From Chlorocebus sabaeus (Eukaryota > Chordata > Mammalia > Primates > Cercopithecidae): a stretch of DNA of 64,000 nt. This document shows positions 10,275-22,706 of this stretch, one piece after another. Positions within the stretch are counted from its first letter, which is position 1; the number at the start of each line of letters is the position of its first letter. The stretch is taken from contig NC_132919.1 in NCBI RefSeq assembly GCF_047675955.1, positions 68,490,816 through 68,554,815 of the forward strand, read 5' to 3'. A program made the translations under genes and the position numbers. The notes under the pieces are model-generated. The model saw nothing but the letters and a program-made list of their open reading frames with translations, searched no databases and was not told the origin of the DNA.

Positions 10275-10288
10275 TCGCCCCCCTTTTT
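10275..10288 (-). other. Polypurine tract of HML-type provirus
   Basis: On the minus strand AAAAAGGGGGGCGA directly precedes the 3' LTR, the usual plus-strand primer position. Confidence 0.75.
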
Positions 10289-11981
10289 ATTGACTAGGAT
10301 CGTCACTGCCATCATTGCTTGTCGTTGACTTCAGACTTGTCCTCGGACTCCTCGGAGACATCCGCAGACTAAAAGCAGCCAACATAAACGTACCGATGTT
10401 AATAATGCCAAAGACAACGGTGATCTTCTGAGGGGTTTGATCCATTTAAAGGGATTTAGATCAGATAACCCTTTGGTTATTCCTTCAAAGATGTCTGATC
10501 CAGGAATGGTAGTTAAGTGAGCCTGCGAGTCCTCAAAAATTTGTTCTTTAAGTTTTGAGGTACCTAACGTTCAGTTATCATCCCAGGCTTTTAAATTTAA
10601 GTCTCATGACTTTTTCCAGCTATGCTGATCTTTATTATAAGCATAAGGCCTTATGTAATAATCAGAAGTATTCCGATCACATTGTAATTGCATACGGTGT
10701 TCCAAATTCATAACTCTGCCTCCCAGCCATATCATACTCTGGCGGAGATCGTTAATTTGATTGGCCAATTTTTGGTCAGCCTGAGCTTGAGAATTCCGGA
10801 GTCTAGTGGAGTTTTTCTGCCATGCTTCCACATATTGAGCGGTCTGGACAGAATTGTGGATAGCAAGTCCAGCGGCCGCTGCTGTGGCAGTAACCGCAAT
10901 TAATCCCGCAACGACTGCAGTAAGAGTAAAGATGAACCTCTTAGTTGTCTGAAGGGTACGTTTAAGAACTTCATTGACTATGTGAATAGAGGGAGAAGAC
11001 TCCCGTGGACGGTGTAAGGAAACTGGTATCCATACCCACCCCCCCGCCCAGCCCTCACCAGGAGAATACTTGTTCTGGGATCAAAAGGGGCGTCAATACA
11101 TGTGAAGAGTTTGCAATCATCACATTCTATAGTTTGTCTACTGGGAGTGACATTTATAATTCCAACTAACAGCATATAAGGGGGTTATGCCTCATAGGCT
11201 CCTGATAGGTATTACCTGTTCTGACATTACAGTGACTTTAAATATGGGTATTTGGGTATTGGTGGGAGAGATTTGGTAGGTAGCGTCCCATAGTCTGATT
11301 CCGGTCGTGGCCGCAGCTAATTTCCGTAATCGAGGATGTTCTGGGGGTAACCATAGGATGAATCGTTTTTGGTCTAGGAGGAACGACTCCTGAGTCCATC
11401 CATCTGAATGGGGAAGGAGACACCCATTCCCTCAACCTGCAGGACTGCCATCCATCTTGTACGTGATGCATCAAATAATTGAACTCAGAGCATTGGGTAT
11501 TTTGGCCGGAGTAGTTCCGCCAATAATACCCTCTTGGAGCCCAGTCAATAACAGCTCCTGTAACTAGGCTTCGTAACACTACGTACGGCTTTTGGAGCAT
11601 TACAGTCATTCCATATAATTGAGTTCACTAAACAAGTTCCCTTGGTAGGTTCTCTTGAACAGTCTGGCAGTCCTTTTGTTGTATTATTTTTGGTGGTGAC
11701 GGGAACTCTCCATTCCTCATGAGGATTAAGTTCAACAGCCATGATCTGAAAAGAATTACTACTGAACACGTTATGTACTTCATAAGAATCATTACTAGAG
11801 GATGGTACGGTCCACATCCAATTTTGATTAGAGAAAGCCAAGCAGCCAGGTGACATTGCTACGCACAATGGCGGGAATTTATATCCAATTGACAAATTAA
11901 ACTGCATACCCTTTTCCTCTGGTTGAGCGGGAAACCTGTCATCGTTAGGGACTGGTATAAGTGCGCTATTATTAGTATACA
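10289..11981 (-). pseudogene. ERV-K (HML-type) env remnant, unit 2
   Basis: Env reading enters from gag at about 11981 and covers much of the surface protein (11545-11981, then a frame change to 11238-11609, then 10978-11175). A transmembrane ectodomain piece follows at 10604-10831, with a heptad-rich stretch and an N-glycosylation motif. Several frame changes and stops prevent any complete product. No signal peptide is present because the env 5' end is deleted. Confidence 0.8.
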
Positions 11982-13743
11982 GGCAGCATTTGCGAAGCTG
12001 TTGAATGACCTCATCATTTAGTATAGTTTGATTTGTAGTTGCAGGCCATTGTCCCATTCCCAATAACTGGTCAGCTGCAACATTAACAGGAGGATTAGAG
12101 CCTCGATTAAGCTGAACTCGATCCTGGACAGCATCGACCCACCAAGTCCTGAATTGTAAATACTGGGATTTAGATAGTACTGATTTTGCTAGAATTTACC
12201 AATCACAAGGCACCAAACTGCTGTTTATCTTCTGCGAGAGCTTTTAATGTGGACCGGACAAAAGGGGAGTTGGTGCCGTATTGCTTCACTGATTCTTTGA
12301 AATCTTTGAGGAATTTAGAAGAAAAACTCTCCCAAGAAGCAGGGCGTAGCTGGACCTGGCCTGGATGAAGACGATCTGGTTGGACTACTGCCTGGACTGC
12401 AGGTGTACCTGGAACTGGCTGCGCCGCAGGCAGTTGTGGAGCCTGCTGATCTGCCTGCCTGAGGAGCCTGACCGTCAGGCTGCGGAGCTTGAGGAGCCTG
12501 AGGAGCCGCGGGCTCAGCCACCTGCTGGGCAGGATCAGCGGGCTGTGGCTGATCCTGCGCCTCAGGGACGGAGGCGGCAGGCATCGGAGGTTGTAAAATT
12601 ACAGGAAATTGCCAGGCTTCGGGATCCCCATATTCCCTTGCCTGAGAGATGGCCCTCATAAGAGGAGTATCATTTTAAGGAATGTATGTGATTTGTTGCT
12701 CGTGAGCGGCCATGGTGGTGGCGGCAACGGCAGTGGCGACCGGACCAGAAGCAGAAAAGAAATGAGGGTTTGGAATAGAGGAAGAATTGAGAACCTGTAA
12801 GCCAGGTGGAGGCGCGAGTACCTGCTGAGCAGGTCTTTCAGGGGCCTGAAGTCCAGGCTGCCGGCGGTAACTGCAGGACAGGCTTCAAGCGAGCCTGATA
12901 CTCCGAAGGAGAAGCAGACGTGAGAGACGGATAACCAGGTTGAGTAGGGATAGGGTCGAGGCCCTCGTTACCGGGTTACCGGGCCGAACGGGCGGAAGGT
13001 GGAGGGCCCTGCGGCAGGGCTGAACAGAGACAGTGTTGAGAGCCTCACTGGCGGGCTGAGAATTGAGAGCCTGCGTACCAGGCTGCATAGAAACGTAGTT
13101 TAGAGCCTCTTTTTCAGGCTGTATAGCCTCCTTTCCGGGCTGTGTAGCTGGAAGGTGGGGGGCCCTGTAGCAGGGCTGAGGAAAGATAGGAGGGTCCGGC
13201 CACGACGGCTGTGGATAGTATATTTCGGTTGGATTCTGCTGGTTGGGGGCAAGGACATCATTTGAAAGTTCATGGTAAAGTGATGATGGGGGCACGGCAG
13301 GCTCTGGTGTGGGCGGCGGGGCCCAAGGAATGTCAGAATGGAGGTCCGTCTGTAGAATCACGGCCTCAATCTGTGCAGTATCCTCAGGGGAAAGAGAACT
13401 GAGAATTTCCTCATCCTCCTCAGAGGAGACGAAAGAGGGATCAGCCTCCACGTTGTCTACCCGAGTCTGCAAGGAGTCTAGGACAGAGCGAACCGAAGCC
13501 CAGATTGGCCAAATAGTGGGCGGAATAACATGTCCCCCTTTATGAGCAATTTTAAATTGTCGGCCAGTTTCATCCCAACGTTTGAGTTCTGAAGTTCCCT
13601 CAGTAGCAAACCAAGGGTAAAGGAGATCTACGACCTCGAACTGGTTTAATTCACTTATTAGTAGAAAGTTTTACACCTCCTTCTTTAAGCAGAGTTTTTA
13701 TAACATTTAAATAAGCCGAGTACTTGGTACCGGCCTGTCGCAT
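11982..13743 (-). pseudogene. ERV-K (HML-type) gag remnant, unit 2
   Basis: Same structure as 1233-2994. Start codon at 13741-13743, early frame change near 13655-13680, repeat-rich linker at 12885-13472 and 12315-12659, capsid-like part with an in-frame stop, and fusion to env at about 11982. Bases match the unit 1 copy, lesions included. Confidence 0.75.
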
Positions 13744-13873
13744 GGTGTCCCCGGGATACTCTGAGGGCCCAAGCTTACCACCAAGCTTATTGACCGCAAG
13801 CCTCAGGAATCTGTCGTCGGTAGTCCTCCGCTGAGTTCCGCGCTCAAAGTGCACCTTCACACAGCGAGAGAGA

Positions 13874-13891
13874 CATCCTCGTTGGGTGCCA
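13874..13891 (-). other. Retroviral primer binding site, unit 2
   Basis: tRNA-Lys1,2-like site, same bases as 3125-3142. Confidence 0.75.
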
Positions 13892-13893
13892 GA

Positions 13894-14915
13894 TGTAGGG
13901 TCCAGCCCTACGGGGCCTGTGGGTTTTCTCTTCGTGTGCGGAGACGAGAGATCGTAGAAATAAAGACACAAGACGCAGAGACAGGATGAAAGACAGCTGG
14001 GCCCGGGGGACCACTGCCACCAAGCGCGGAGACCGGTAGTGGCCCCGAATGCCTGGACGGGCTGCTATTTATTGTATTCGAGGCAAGGGGGCAGGGTAAG
14101 GGGTGTGAGTCATCTCAAATGATTGAGAGGTCACGCGAGTCACGTGTCCACTGGACAGGGGGTCTTTCCCTTTGTGATAGCCGAGGCGGAGAGGGAGGAC
14201 GGCATACGTCAGCATTTCTTCTACGCACTTATCAGAAGGATCAAAGACTTTAGTACTTTTACTAAGTCTGCTACTGCTATCTTCTAAGAACTTAAAAGGA
14301 GGAGCCAGGTGTACAGGCGGAACGTGAAAGTGAACAAGGAGCGTGACCACTGAATGAAGCACAGCATCCCAGGGAGACGGTCCAGCCTCCGGATGACTGA
14401 GGGCAGCCCTGGCTAATGTCAGGCCTCCCACAAGAGGTGCTGGAGCAGAGTGTTCTCCATCTCCCCTGGAGAAAGGGAGATTCCCTTTCCCGGTGTGCTA
14501 AGTTACGGGTGCCTTCCCGGGCACTGGCGCTACCGCTAGACCAAGGTCTGTTAAGTAACGAGAGCCTTCCCAGGCACTGGCGTTACCGCTAGACCAAGGA
14601 GCCCTGGAGCGGCCCTTATCCGGGCGTGACCGAGGGCTCACACTCTTGTCTTCTGGTCACCTCTCACCGTGTCCCTCCGGCTGCTAACTCTCTACGGCCC
14701 GGTTTTCCCTAGGTTAAAACAACAGAACAGAGATTCTTACAGTAATAGAACCAAGAGTAACGCTGCAGACTAATGATTAGTAATAGTCATCTACAATCAT
14801 ATCTGTATCCTATTTCTGGTATAACTTTTCTTATTCTGATTATTTTCTTTACTATACTGGAACAGCTTGTGCCTTCAGTCTCTTGCCTCGGCCCCTGGGT
14901 GGCTTGCCGCCCACA
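13894..14915 (-). mobile_element. 5' LTR of HML-type provirus, unit 2
   Basis: 1022 bp, repeat of 3145-4166 including the internal 53-bp tandem duplication. Confidence 0.88.
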
Positions 14916-16297
14916 AGGTGAGATATATTGCATTGAACTATAGTTTGTGTTGATTGCCGAAGGGTTTGGGGCGGGGGGGGGGGGCACCCCCTGAAATTCC
15001 GCCCTGGAGGAGTTTCAGGCCTCACCCTAACCCCGGGGCCGTGGCTAATGATAAGGCCCACCTCTTACGGCCTTGGGCCCTCGAGTGAAATAAATGTTGG
15101 AGGTAATGCGCCTAAAGCCCTCAGCCCTCAGCTCTCCGCCGAAGCTGGGTTAGGAAGGAGGAAGGGAGAGGTACATGCTGACCCCGCAGGCGGCAGTCTG
15201 TGCCTCGGAGAGAAACTTTATCGCAACCTTGCCGGGGACCTTGACGCCCATCCTCCCGCAAGAGCACCCCGGCAGTCACCCCTGCCCTCTGGTGTCCTGC
15301 CACCCCGAGCCCGACCTTCCCCCTATACCCCCGCGCGGGGCCAGTAACCTCCTAACTGCGTCTTCTCTGTTTCGGGCTGTCGCGCTCATCACGTTTGCGT
15401 CGTTTCTTCGCTCCACAAACGTTTACTGAGCGCCTTCCACACGCCAGGCACCAGAGTAGCGCCGGGAAACAGGGATAAGTACTGAGGAGGGGTCCCAGCC
15501 CTCAGTGATGGGATTTCAGAGGGGGAGATAAAGGATTGCCCAGAAGGGTGGTGAGTGGAATAGTTGATATAAACAACGGGGGTGCGACGAAATACATAGG
15601 AGGTCTGCTAGTCACATATGGGGTGGGTGCCCAGGGCCCTTAATTAAGGGAGGCTTCCTGGACGGGTGACAGCCAAGCGGAGTCCTGACAACCTGCGTCA
15701 GGAGTAGCCAGGCGAGGAGGAGGTGAAAGGAATCCACGTCCCGAGCAGAGAGGCAGCTTTCCCTGCACAGCACAGGACACGGTCCGTGCACAGAAGCCAC
15801 AGGAGAGGCAGGCACAGGGGCTGGGGAGAATCCTTGCCGGGCCCTCGCCATCCACGCGCCGCCTCCCTCTGCCGGGTGTCTGGTGTCAGCCTCCTGCCCG
15901 GCAGAGGAACTCCAGCCCCTGCTCCCCGAAGCCCCGCCAGGCCTTCGGCTTCCCTGACTCCCTGAATGGGCCCCACGTCCGGCGTCCTTCCCTGAATGGG
16001 CCCCACGTCCGGCGGGTACGAGGCCGGTCTCCCCGCCCGCCGGTGACGAAGTAAAGGCCCGGCGCCACCCGGGCTCCTGCCCTGGGACCTCGTCTTTCTC
16101 CAGGAAAACGTGGACCGCTCTCCGCCGAGCGCTCTCTTCCACAGACCCCTGTCGCCTTCGCCCCCAGTCTCCTTCGGTTCTGTCTTCGCGCCGGCTGGAT
16201 AGAAACCAGGAAGTCGCCCCCAGCGGAGCCCCGGCTCCCCCAGGCAGAGGCGGCCCCGGGGGCGGAGTCAACCGCGGAGGCCGCGCCCTCCGTGAAA
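14916..16297 (+). other. U2 upstream flank, unit 2: no gene seen
   Basis: Repeat of 4167-5547. The G-run near 14972 is one base longer. Confidence 0.7.
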
Positions 16298-16314
16298 GGG
16301 CGGGGTATGCAAAT
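16298..16314 (+). promoter_or_regulatory. U2 distal sequence element, copy 2
   Basis: GGGCGGGG followed by ATGCAAAT, 215-231 bp upstream of U2 copy 2. Confidence 0.9.
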
Positions 16315-16467
16315 TTGTAATGAAAGCCGGGGAACGCCGGATCCAAGCACGGGTGTAAGATTTCCCTTTTCAAAGGTGGAGAATAAGAAATGAGCCCGAG
16401 TGTGTAACGGCGTCCATAGTGGGGTGGAAGAGACAGAGGGGATGGGGCAAGGAGCGAGAGTGGGGCT

Positions 16468-16488
16468 CTCACCGCGACTTGAATGTGG
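16468..16488 (+). promoter_or_regulatory. U2 proximal sequence element, copy 2
   Basis: Same 21 bases and spacing as copy 1. Confidence 0.85.
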
Positions 16489-16528
16489 ATGAGAGTGGGA
16501 CGGTGACGGCGGGCGCGAAGGCGACGGC

Positions 16529-16716
16529 ATCGCTTCTCGGCCTTTTGGCTAAGATCAAGTGTAGTATCTGTTCTTATCAGTTTAATATCTGATACGTCCT
16601 CTATCCGAGGACAATATATTAAATGGATTTTTGGAGCAGGGAGATGGAATAGGAGCTTGCTCCGTCCACTCCACGCATCGACCTGGTATTGCAGTACTTC
16701 CAGGAACGGTGCACCC
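16529..16716 (+). ncRNA. RNU2: U2 spliceosomal snRNA, copy 2
   Basis: 188 nt, same as copy 1 over its whole length including the T in loop IV. Promoter elements and 3' box are intact, so it is expected to be functional. It lies 10,750 bp from copy 1. Confidence 0.98.
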
Positions 16717-16734
16717 CCTCTGGGGATACAACGC

Positions 16735-16750
16735 GTTTGCTAAAAGTAGA
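16735..16750 (+). terminator. snRNA 3' box, copy 2
   Basis: GTTTGCTAAAAGTAGA, 18 nt after the RNA end. Confidence 0.9.
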
Positions 16751-17043
16751 GGGAGAGAAAGAGAGAGCGAGTGGGCGGGACGGCTTGCACGCCAAGCATG
16801 TGTGCTACGCCGGCTTGCCGGGTTACCTGCTCGTTGGAGTACCATGGGGTTTCTGACTTGCGGCCGGCAGACGGTAGGCCTTGCGGCACGCTTCCGTTTA
16901 CGCCGTGACTGCAGCGCTTTGGGAAGCCTACGACCCGACCCCCCGCAGCCGACCGACTACTCCTTTTGGAGGTCGTTAGATCTCAGCTTGGCAGTCGAGT
17001 GGTGGTGACCTTTTAAGGGAATGGGATCCACTCGGAACTGAAC

Positions 17044-17144
17044 TCACTGCCTGCCTGCCTGCCTGCCTGCCTGCTTGCTTCCTTCCTTCCTTCCTTCCTT
17101 CCTTCCTTCCTTCCTCTCTCTGTCTCTCTCTGTCTCTGTCTCCC
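17044..17144. repeat. Pyrimidine microsatellite, unit 2 (shortest)
   Basis: Same block order as 6294-6420 but with fewer CTGC, CTTC and TCTCTCTG repeats. Confidence 0.9.
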
Positions 17145-17178
17145 CCTCCTTTTTGGTTTCCCCCCCTCCGTCCCCCCC

Positions 17179-17619
17179 AAGTTCTGGAGTACATGTGCAG
17201 GACGTGCACGTTTGGAACATAGGTATACGTGTGCCACGGTGCTTTGCTGCACCTATCAACCAGTCATCAAGGTTTGAAGCCCTGCATGCGTTGGGTATTT
17301 GTTCTAATGCTCTCTCTCCCCTTGCACCCCACGCCCCGCCAGGGCCAGGTGTGTGATGTTCCCCTCCCTGTGTCCATGTGTTCTCACCGTTCAACTCCCA
17401 CTTAGGAGTGAGAACGTGCGGTGTTTGGGTTTCGGTTCCTGTGTCAGTCTGCTGAGAATGAAGGACATGAACTCATCCTTTTTTATGGCTGCCTAGTAAT
17501 TCCATGGTGTATACGTGCCACGTTTTCCTTATCCAGCCTATCGCTGATGGGCATTCGAGTTGGTTCCAAGTCTTTGCTACTGTAAATCAACATGCGTGTC
17601 CATGTGTCTTTCTAGTAGG
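17179..17619 (-). mobile_element. L1 3' end fragment, unit 2
   Basis: Repeat of 6455-6895. Confidence 0.85.
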
Positions 17620-18048
17620 AACTTCTTCCTCTTCGGCCCGCTGAGTAGCTGGCACTTGAAGGCAGGTGCCAACGCACCGGCAACACGCTTCCGTTTTTGC
17701 CCAGGAAAAACTGAGGTGCAGGTAATATAAGCCATGTATCGGGGAACGCACAGGAGCAGAACTCCAGTCCAAGCATCGTGGCTCCACCGTTCATGCTTGA
17801 TGCATCTGTAGGCTCCGTTCTAGGTATGCACATCGTTTACGGGATCAGCCACCGGCAGTTGCCTTGCAACCGTGATGACAAATCTCTGCCGGCTCTTTTG
17901 GGTCGCATCCCTGTATCTATAAATTGCATCCCAACATAAAGATCGGAATGTTCCTTTTGCTGACCCAATCTCTCACCCTTTCCAAACTCCAGAAATCTTG
18001 TCTGTCCTCCGCAAAACTCCCCCTGCTTCTTTCTCTGAAGGCTGTCTT
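17620..18048 (+). other. Unassigned unit sequence, unit 2
   Basis: Repeat of 6896-7324; no gene seen. Confidence 0.5.
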
Positions 18049-18199
18049 CAGGCCGGGCACACTGGGAGGATCGCCGGAGCCCAGAAGGCCGCAGTGAGGT
18101 GAGGTGAGGTGAGGTGAGATCACGCCATTGCACTGCAGCCCCGGCTGCAGAGCCGGAGCCCCGTCTCGAAACAAACAAACAAACAAACAAACAAACAAA

Positions 18200-18235
<36 letters not shown>

Positions 18236-18429
18236 GAAAGAGCCCAGACAACCTAGTGAAACCCTGTTCGGGCTGGGGCGTATCTGCACCCCAGCTATTC
18301 CGGAGGCTGAGGCAGGAGGATGGATGGAGGCTGGGAGGTGGATGCTGCACTGAGCAGTGACTGCACCGCTGCACTCCAGCCTGGGTGACGGAGCCAGACC
18401 CCATCCCAAATCAATAAACATAAAAATAA
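18049..18429 (+). mobile_element. Old Alu-type elements with AAAC and CA microsatellites, unit 2
   Basis: Repeat of 7325-7705. Confidence 0.75.
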
Positions 18430-18936
18430 AGGAAGCAGTTTGTAGAAAGCGGGAGAGGGTCCCATTGAACTTCAAGCCTTCAGGCTACAGCTGTGGCTGG
18501 ACAGGTTGGAGCAGCAGGCTGGAGCAGTGGCCATCTTGGCAGGGATCATTGACCCTGATCTATCATCGGGAGGAGGAAGAGCTGATCTCATGCAGGGAGG
18601 GCAGGTGGACTACGTGTGGACTCTGGTGATCTGTTTGGGTGCCAGGTGTTGCTCCCAGGGCCACCTGTAACTGTGAATGTGCGGGAACCCTGACTTGAGA
18701 AGGGCGTGGCCACGGCGGGCCTAGGCCCCTCAGGGATGAGAGTTTGGTTCACGGTACCCAGGGAAACCACCAGTATCGGCAGAGGTGATAGCTGAGGAGG
18801 AGGGGGGATTTGGAGGAGAGACACAGGATGAGTAGCAGGGGCAGCCCTGTGATCAACAACTGCTGCAAGAGGGGCTGTTTATTCGACCCACTAGTCTTCT
18901 GCGGCTCTATGCAGTACTGAAGAGCAGAAGACAGAA
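18430..18936 (+). other. Unit sequence before the Alu trio, unit 2
   Basis: Repeat of 7706-8212; no gene seen. Confidence 0.6.
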
Positions 18937-19748
18937 GACACAAAAACCACAAAAATTAGCCGGGCGTGGTGCTGTGCGTCCATAATCCCAGCTACTCGGG
19001 AGGCTGAGACAGGAGAATCGCTTGAACCCGGGAGGCGGAAGTTTCAGCGAGCCTAGATCACGCCATTCCAGTCCAACCTGAGCATTCGAGCGAGACTCTG
19101 TCTCAGAAAATAAAGACAGAATTAAAGAACCCGGCGCGGTGGCTTACATCTGTGATCCCAGCGCTTTGGGAGGCCCAGGCGGGCGGATCGCCTGAGGTCA
19201 GGAGCTCGAGACCAGCCTGGCCAACGTGGCGAAAGCCCCCGAAAAATACAAAAATTAGCCAGGCGTGGTGGAGTACGCCTGTAATCCCAGTTACCCGGGA
19301 GGCTGACGCAGGAGAATCGCTGGAACCCGGGAGGTAGAGGCTGCACTGAGCTGAGATCGCGCCACTGCACTCCAGCCTGAGTGACAGAGCAAGACTTTGT
19401 CTCAAGAAAAAACAAAACAAAAACAAACAAACAGCAACAAAAAACCTGGGCGCGGTGGCTCACGCCTGTAATCCCAACACTTTGGGAGGCGGCAGCTGGG
19501 CAGATCACCAGAGGTAGGGAGTTGGAGACCAGCCTGACCAACATGGAGAAACCCCGTCTGTACTAAAAATACAAACTTAGCCGGGCGTGGTGGCGCATGC
19601 CTCTAGTCCCAGCTACTCGGGAGGCCGAGGCAGGAGAATCGCTTGAACCCGGGAGGCGGAGGCTGCGGTGAGCCCAGATCGCGCCATTGGACTCCAAGCC
19701 TGGGTAACAAGAGCGGAACCTCCGTCAGAAAAAAAAAAAAAAAAAAAT
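18937..19748 (+). mobile_element. Three consecutive Alu elements, unit 2
   Basis: 18937-19124 (right arm), 19130-19439 and 19447-19748; repeat of 8213-9023 with one extra A at the end. Confidence 0.9.
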
Positions 19749-20001
19749 TGTGAGAGTTGTACTCATCCTGTCTTCAAAATCCCATCTTAAAGCAAAGCTC
19801 CATTAGAACTGACCACATTTCCAGGGCTCCCTAGATACCTGTGGCTAGCGGCTGCCATAGTGCACTGTGCTGGGCAGTAGAATGGAGATGACAAGACAGG
19901 GCGGCGGAGGTTGGGATGGCGTCAAAATGAGGGAAACACTCGCCGGTGGGAGAAAGCAAAATAGTAAGGGGGCACCGAAAGATTCAGTAGTCCACGTGAA
20001 T

Positions 20002-20026
20002 ATCTCGATTATCTTATAATCGAGAT
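20002..20026. repeat. Perfect 11-bp inverted repeat beside the LTR, unit 2
   Basis: Same hairpin-forming sequence as 9277-9301. Confidence 0.9.
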
Positions 20027-20028
20027 AA

Positions 20029-20999
20029 TGTAGGGTCCAGCTCTACCGGGTCTGTGGGTTTTCTCTTCGTGTGCGGAGACGAGAGATCGTAGAAATAAAG
20101 ACGCAAGACAAAGAGATAGGAAGAAAGACAGCTGGGCCCGGGGGACCACTGCCACCAAAGCGCGGAGACCGTAGTGGCCCCCAATGCCTGGACGGCGCTG
20201 CTATTTATTGCATTCAAGGCAAGGGGGCAGGGTAAGGAGTGTGAGTCATCTCAGATGATTGATTGATAGGTCACGCGAGTCACGTGTCCACGGGACAGGG
20301 GGGCCTTTCCCTTTGTGGTAGCCGAGGTGGAGAGGGAGGACAGCAAACGTCAGCATTTCTTCTATGCACTTATCAGAAAGATCAAAGACTTTAGTCCTTT
20401 TACTAATTCTGCCACTGCTCTCTTCTAAGAACTCAAAAGGAAGAGCCAGGTGCACAGGCGGAACATGAAAGTGAACACGGAGCGTGACCACCGAAGCACA
20501 GCATCACAGGGAGACGTTTAAGCTTCCGGACGACTGCGGGCACGCCTGGCTAATGTCAGGCCTCCCACAAGAGGTGGTGGAGCAGAGTGTTCTCTAACTC
20601 CCCTGGAGAAACGGAGATTCCCTTTCCCGGTGTGCTAAGTAACGGGTGCCTTCCCAGGCACTGGCGCTACCGCCACACCAAGGAGCCCTCAAGCGGCTTT
20701 TATCTGGGCGTGACCGAGGGCTCACACTCTTGTCTTCTGGTCACCTCTCACTGTGTCCCTTCCGCTCCTAACTCTGTATGGCCTGGTTTTTCCTAGGTTA
20801 TAATAAGAGAATGGAGATTATTATAATCACGGAACAGAGAGTCATACTACAAACTAATGATTAATACTGTTCACATATAATCATATCTGTATCCTATTTC
20901 TAGTATCACTTTTCTTATTCTAATTATTTTCTTTATTATACTGGAACAGCTTGTGGCTTCAGCCTCTTGCCTCGGCACCTGGCTGTCTTACCGCCCCCA
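20029..20999 (-). mobile_element. 3' LTR of HML-type provirus, unit 3
   Basis: 971 bp, repeat of 9304-10274. Confidence 0.88.
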
Positions 21000-21013
21000 T
21001 CGCCCCCCTTTTT

Positions 21014-22706
21014 ATTGACTAGGATCGTCACTGCCATCATTGCTTGTCGTTGACTTCAGACTTGTCCTCGGACTCCTCGGAGACATCCGCAGACTAAAAG
21101 CAGCCAACATAAACGTACCGATGTTAATAATGCCAAAGACAACGGTGATCTTCTGAGGGGTTTGATCCATTTAAAGGGATTTAGATCAGATAACCCTTTG
21201 GTTATTCCTTCAAAGATGTCTGATCCAGGAATGGTAGTTAAGTGAGCCTGCGAGTCCTCAAAAATTTGTTCTTTAAGTTTTGAGGTACCTAACGTTCAGT
21301 TATCATCCCAGGCTTTTAAATTTAAGTCTCATGACTTTTTCCAGCTATGCTGATCTTTATTATAAGCATAAGGCCTTATGTAATAATCAGAAGTATTCCG
21401 ATCACATTGTAATTGCATACGGTGTTCCAAATTCATAACTCTGCCTCCCAGCCATATCATACTCTGGCGGAGATCGTTAATTTGATTGGCCAATTTTTGG
21501 TCAGCCTGAGCTTGAGAATTCCGGAGTCTAGTGGAGTTTTTCTGCCATGCTTCCACATATTGAGCGGTCTGGACAGAATTGTGGATAGCAAGTCCAGCGG
21601 CCGCTGCTGTGGCAGTAACCGCAATTAATCCCGCAACGACTGCAGTAAGAGTAAAGATGAACCTCTTAGTTGTCTGAAGGGTACGTTTAAGAACTTCATT
21701 GACTATGTGAATAGAGGGAGAAGACTCCCGTGGACGGTGTAAGGAAACTGGTATCCATACCCACCCCCCCGCCCAGCCCTCACCAGGAGAATACTTGTTC
21801 TGGGATCAAAAGGGGCGTCAATACATGTGAAGAGTTTGCAATCATCACATTCTATAGTTTGTCTACTGGGAGTGACATTTATAATTCCAACTAACAGCAT
21901 ATAAGGGGGTTATGCCTCATAGGCTCCTGATAGGTATTACCTGTTCTGACATTACAGTGACTTTAAATATGGGTATTTGGGTATTGGTGGGAGAGATTTG
22001 GTAGGTAGCGTCCCATAGTCTGATTCCGGTCGTGGCCGCAGCTAATTTCCGTAATCGAGGATGTTCTGGGGGTAACCATAGGATGAATCGTTTTTGGTCT
22101 AGGAGGAACGACTCCTGAGTCCATCCATCTGAATGGGGAAGGAGACACCCATTCCCTCAACCTGCAGGACTGCCATCCATCTTGTACGTGATGCATCAAA
22201 TAATTGAACTCAGAGCATTGGGTATTTTGGCCGGAGTAGTTCCGCCAATAATACCCTCTTGGAGCCCAGTCAATAACAGCTCCTGTAACTAGGCTTCGTA
22301 ACACTACGTACGGCTTTTGGAGCATTACAGTCATTCCATATAATTGAGTTCACTAAACAAGTTCCCTTGGTAGGTTCTCTTGAACAGTCTGGCAGTCCTT
22401 TTGTTGTATTATTTTTGGTGGTGACGGGAACTCTCCATTCCTCATGAGGATTAAGTTCAACAGCCATGATCTGAAAAGAATTACTACTGAACACGTTATG
22501 TACTTCATAAGAATCATTACTAGAGGATGGTACGGTCCACATCCAATTTTGATTAGAGAAAGCCAAGCAGCCAGGTGACATTGCTACGCACAATGGCGGG
22601 AATTTATATCCAATTGACAAATTAAACTGCATACCCTTTTCCTCTGGTTGAGCGGGAAACCTGTCATCGTTAGGGACTGGTATAAGTGCGCTATTATTAG
22701 TATACA
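21014..22706 (-). pseudogene. ERV-K (HML-type) env remnant, unit 3
   Basis: Repeat of 10289-11981 with the same frame changes and the same gag-env junction at its right end. Confidence 0.8.

Larger units (their letters stand above)
9304..14915 (-). mobile_element. HML-type ERV provirus, pol-deleted (between U2 copies 1 and 2)
   Basis: A 5.6-kb antisense provirus: 5' LTR 13894-14915, primer binding site, gag, env, polypurine tract, 3' LTR 9304-10274. Flanks AGATAA (left) and AGGTGA (right) match at 4 of 6 bases and may be a decayed 6-bp target duplication, as expected for betaretroviruses. The internal part is only 3.6 kb because the end of gag, pro, pol and the start of env are missing. A block of this kind is what separates the roughly 11-kb monkey unit from the roughly 6-kb human unit, where LTR-LTR recombination left a solo LTR (published knowledge). 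Confidence 0.88.
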
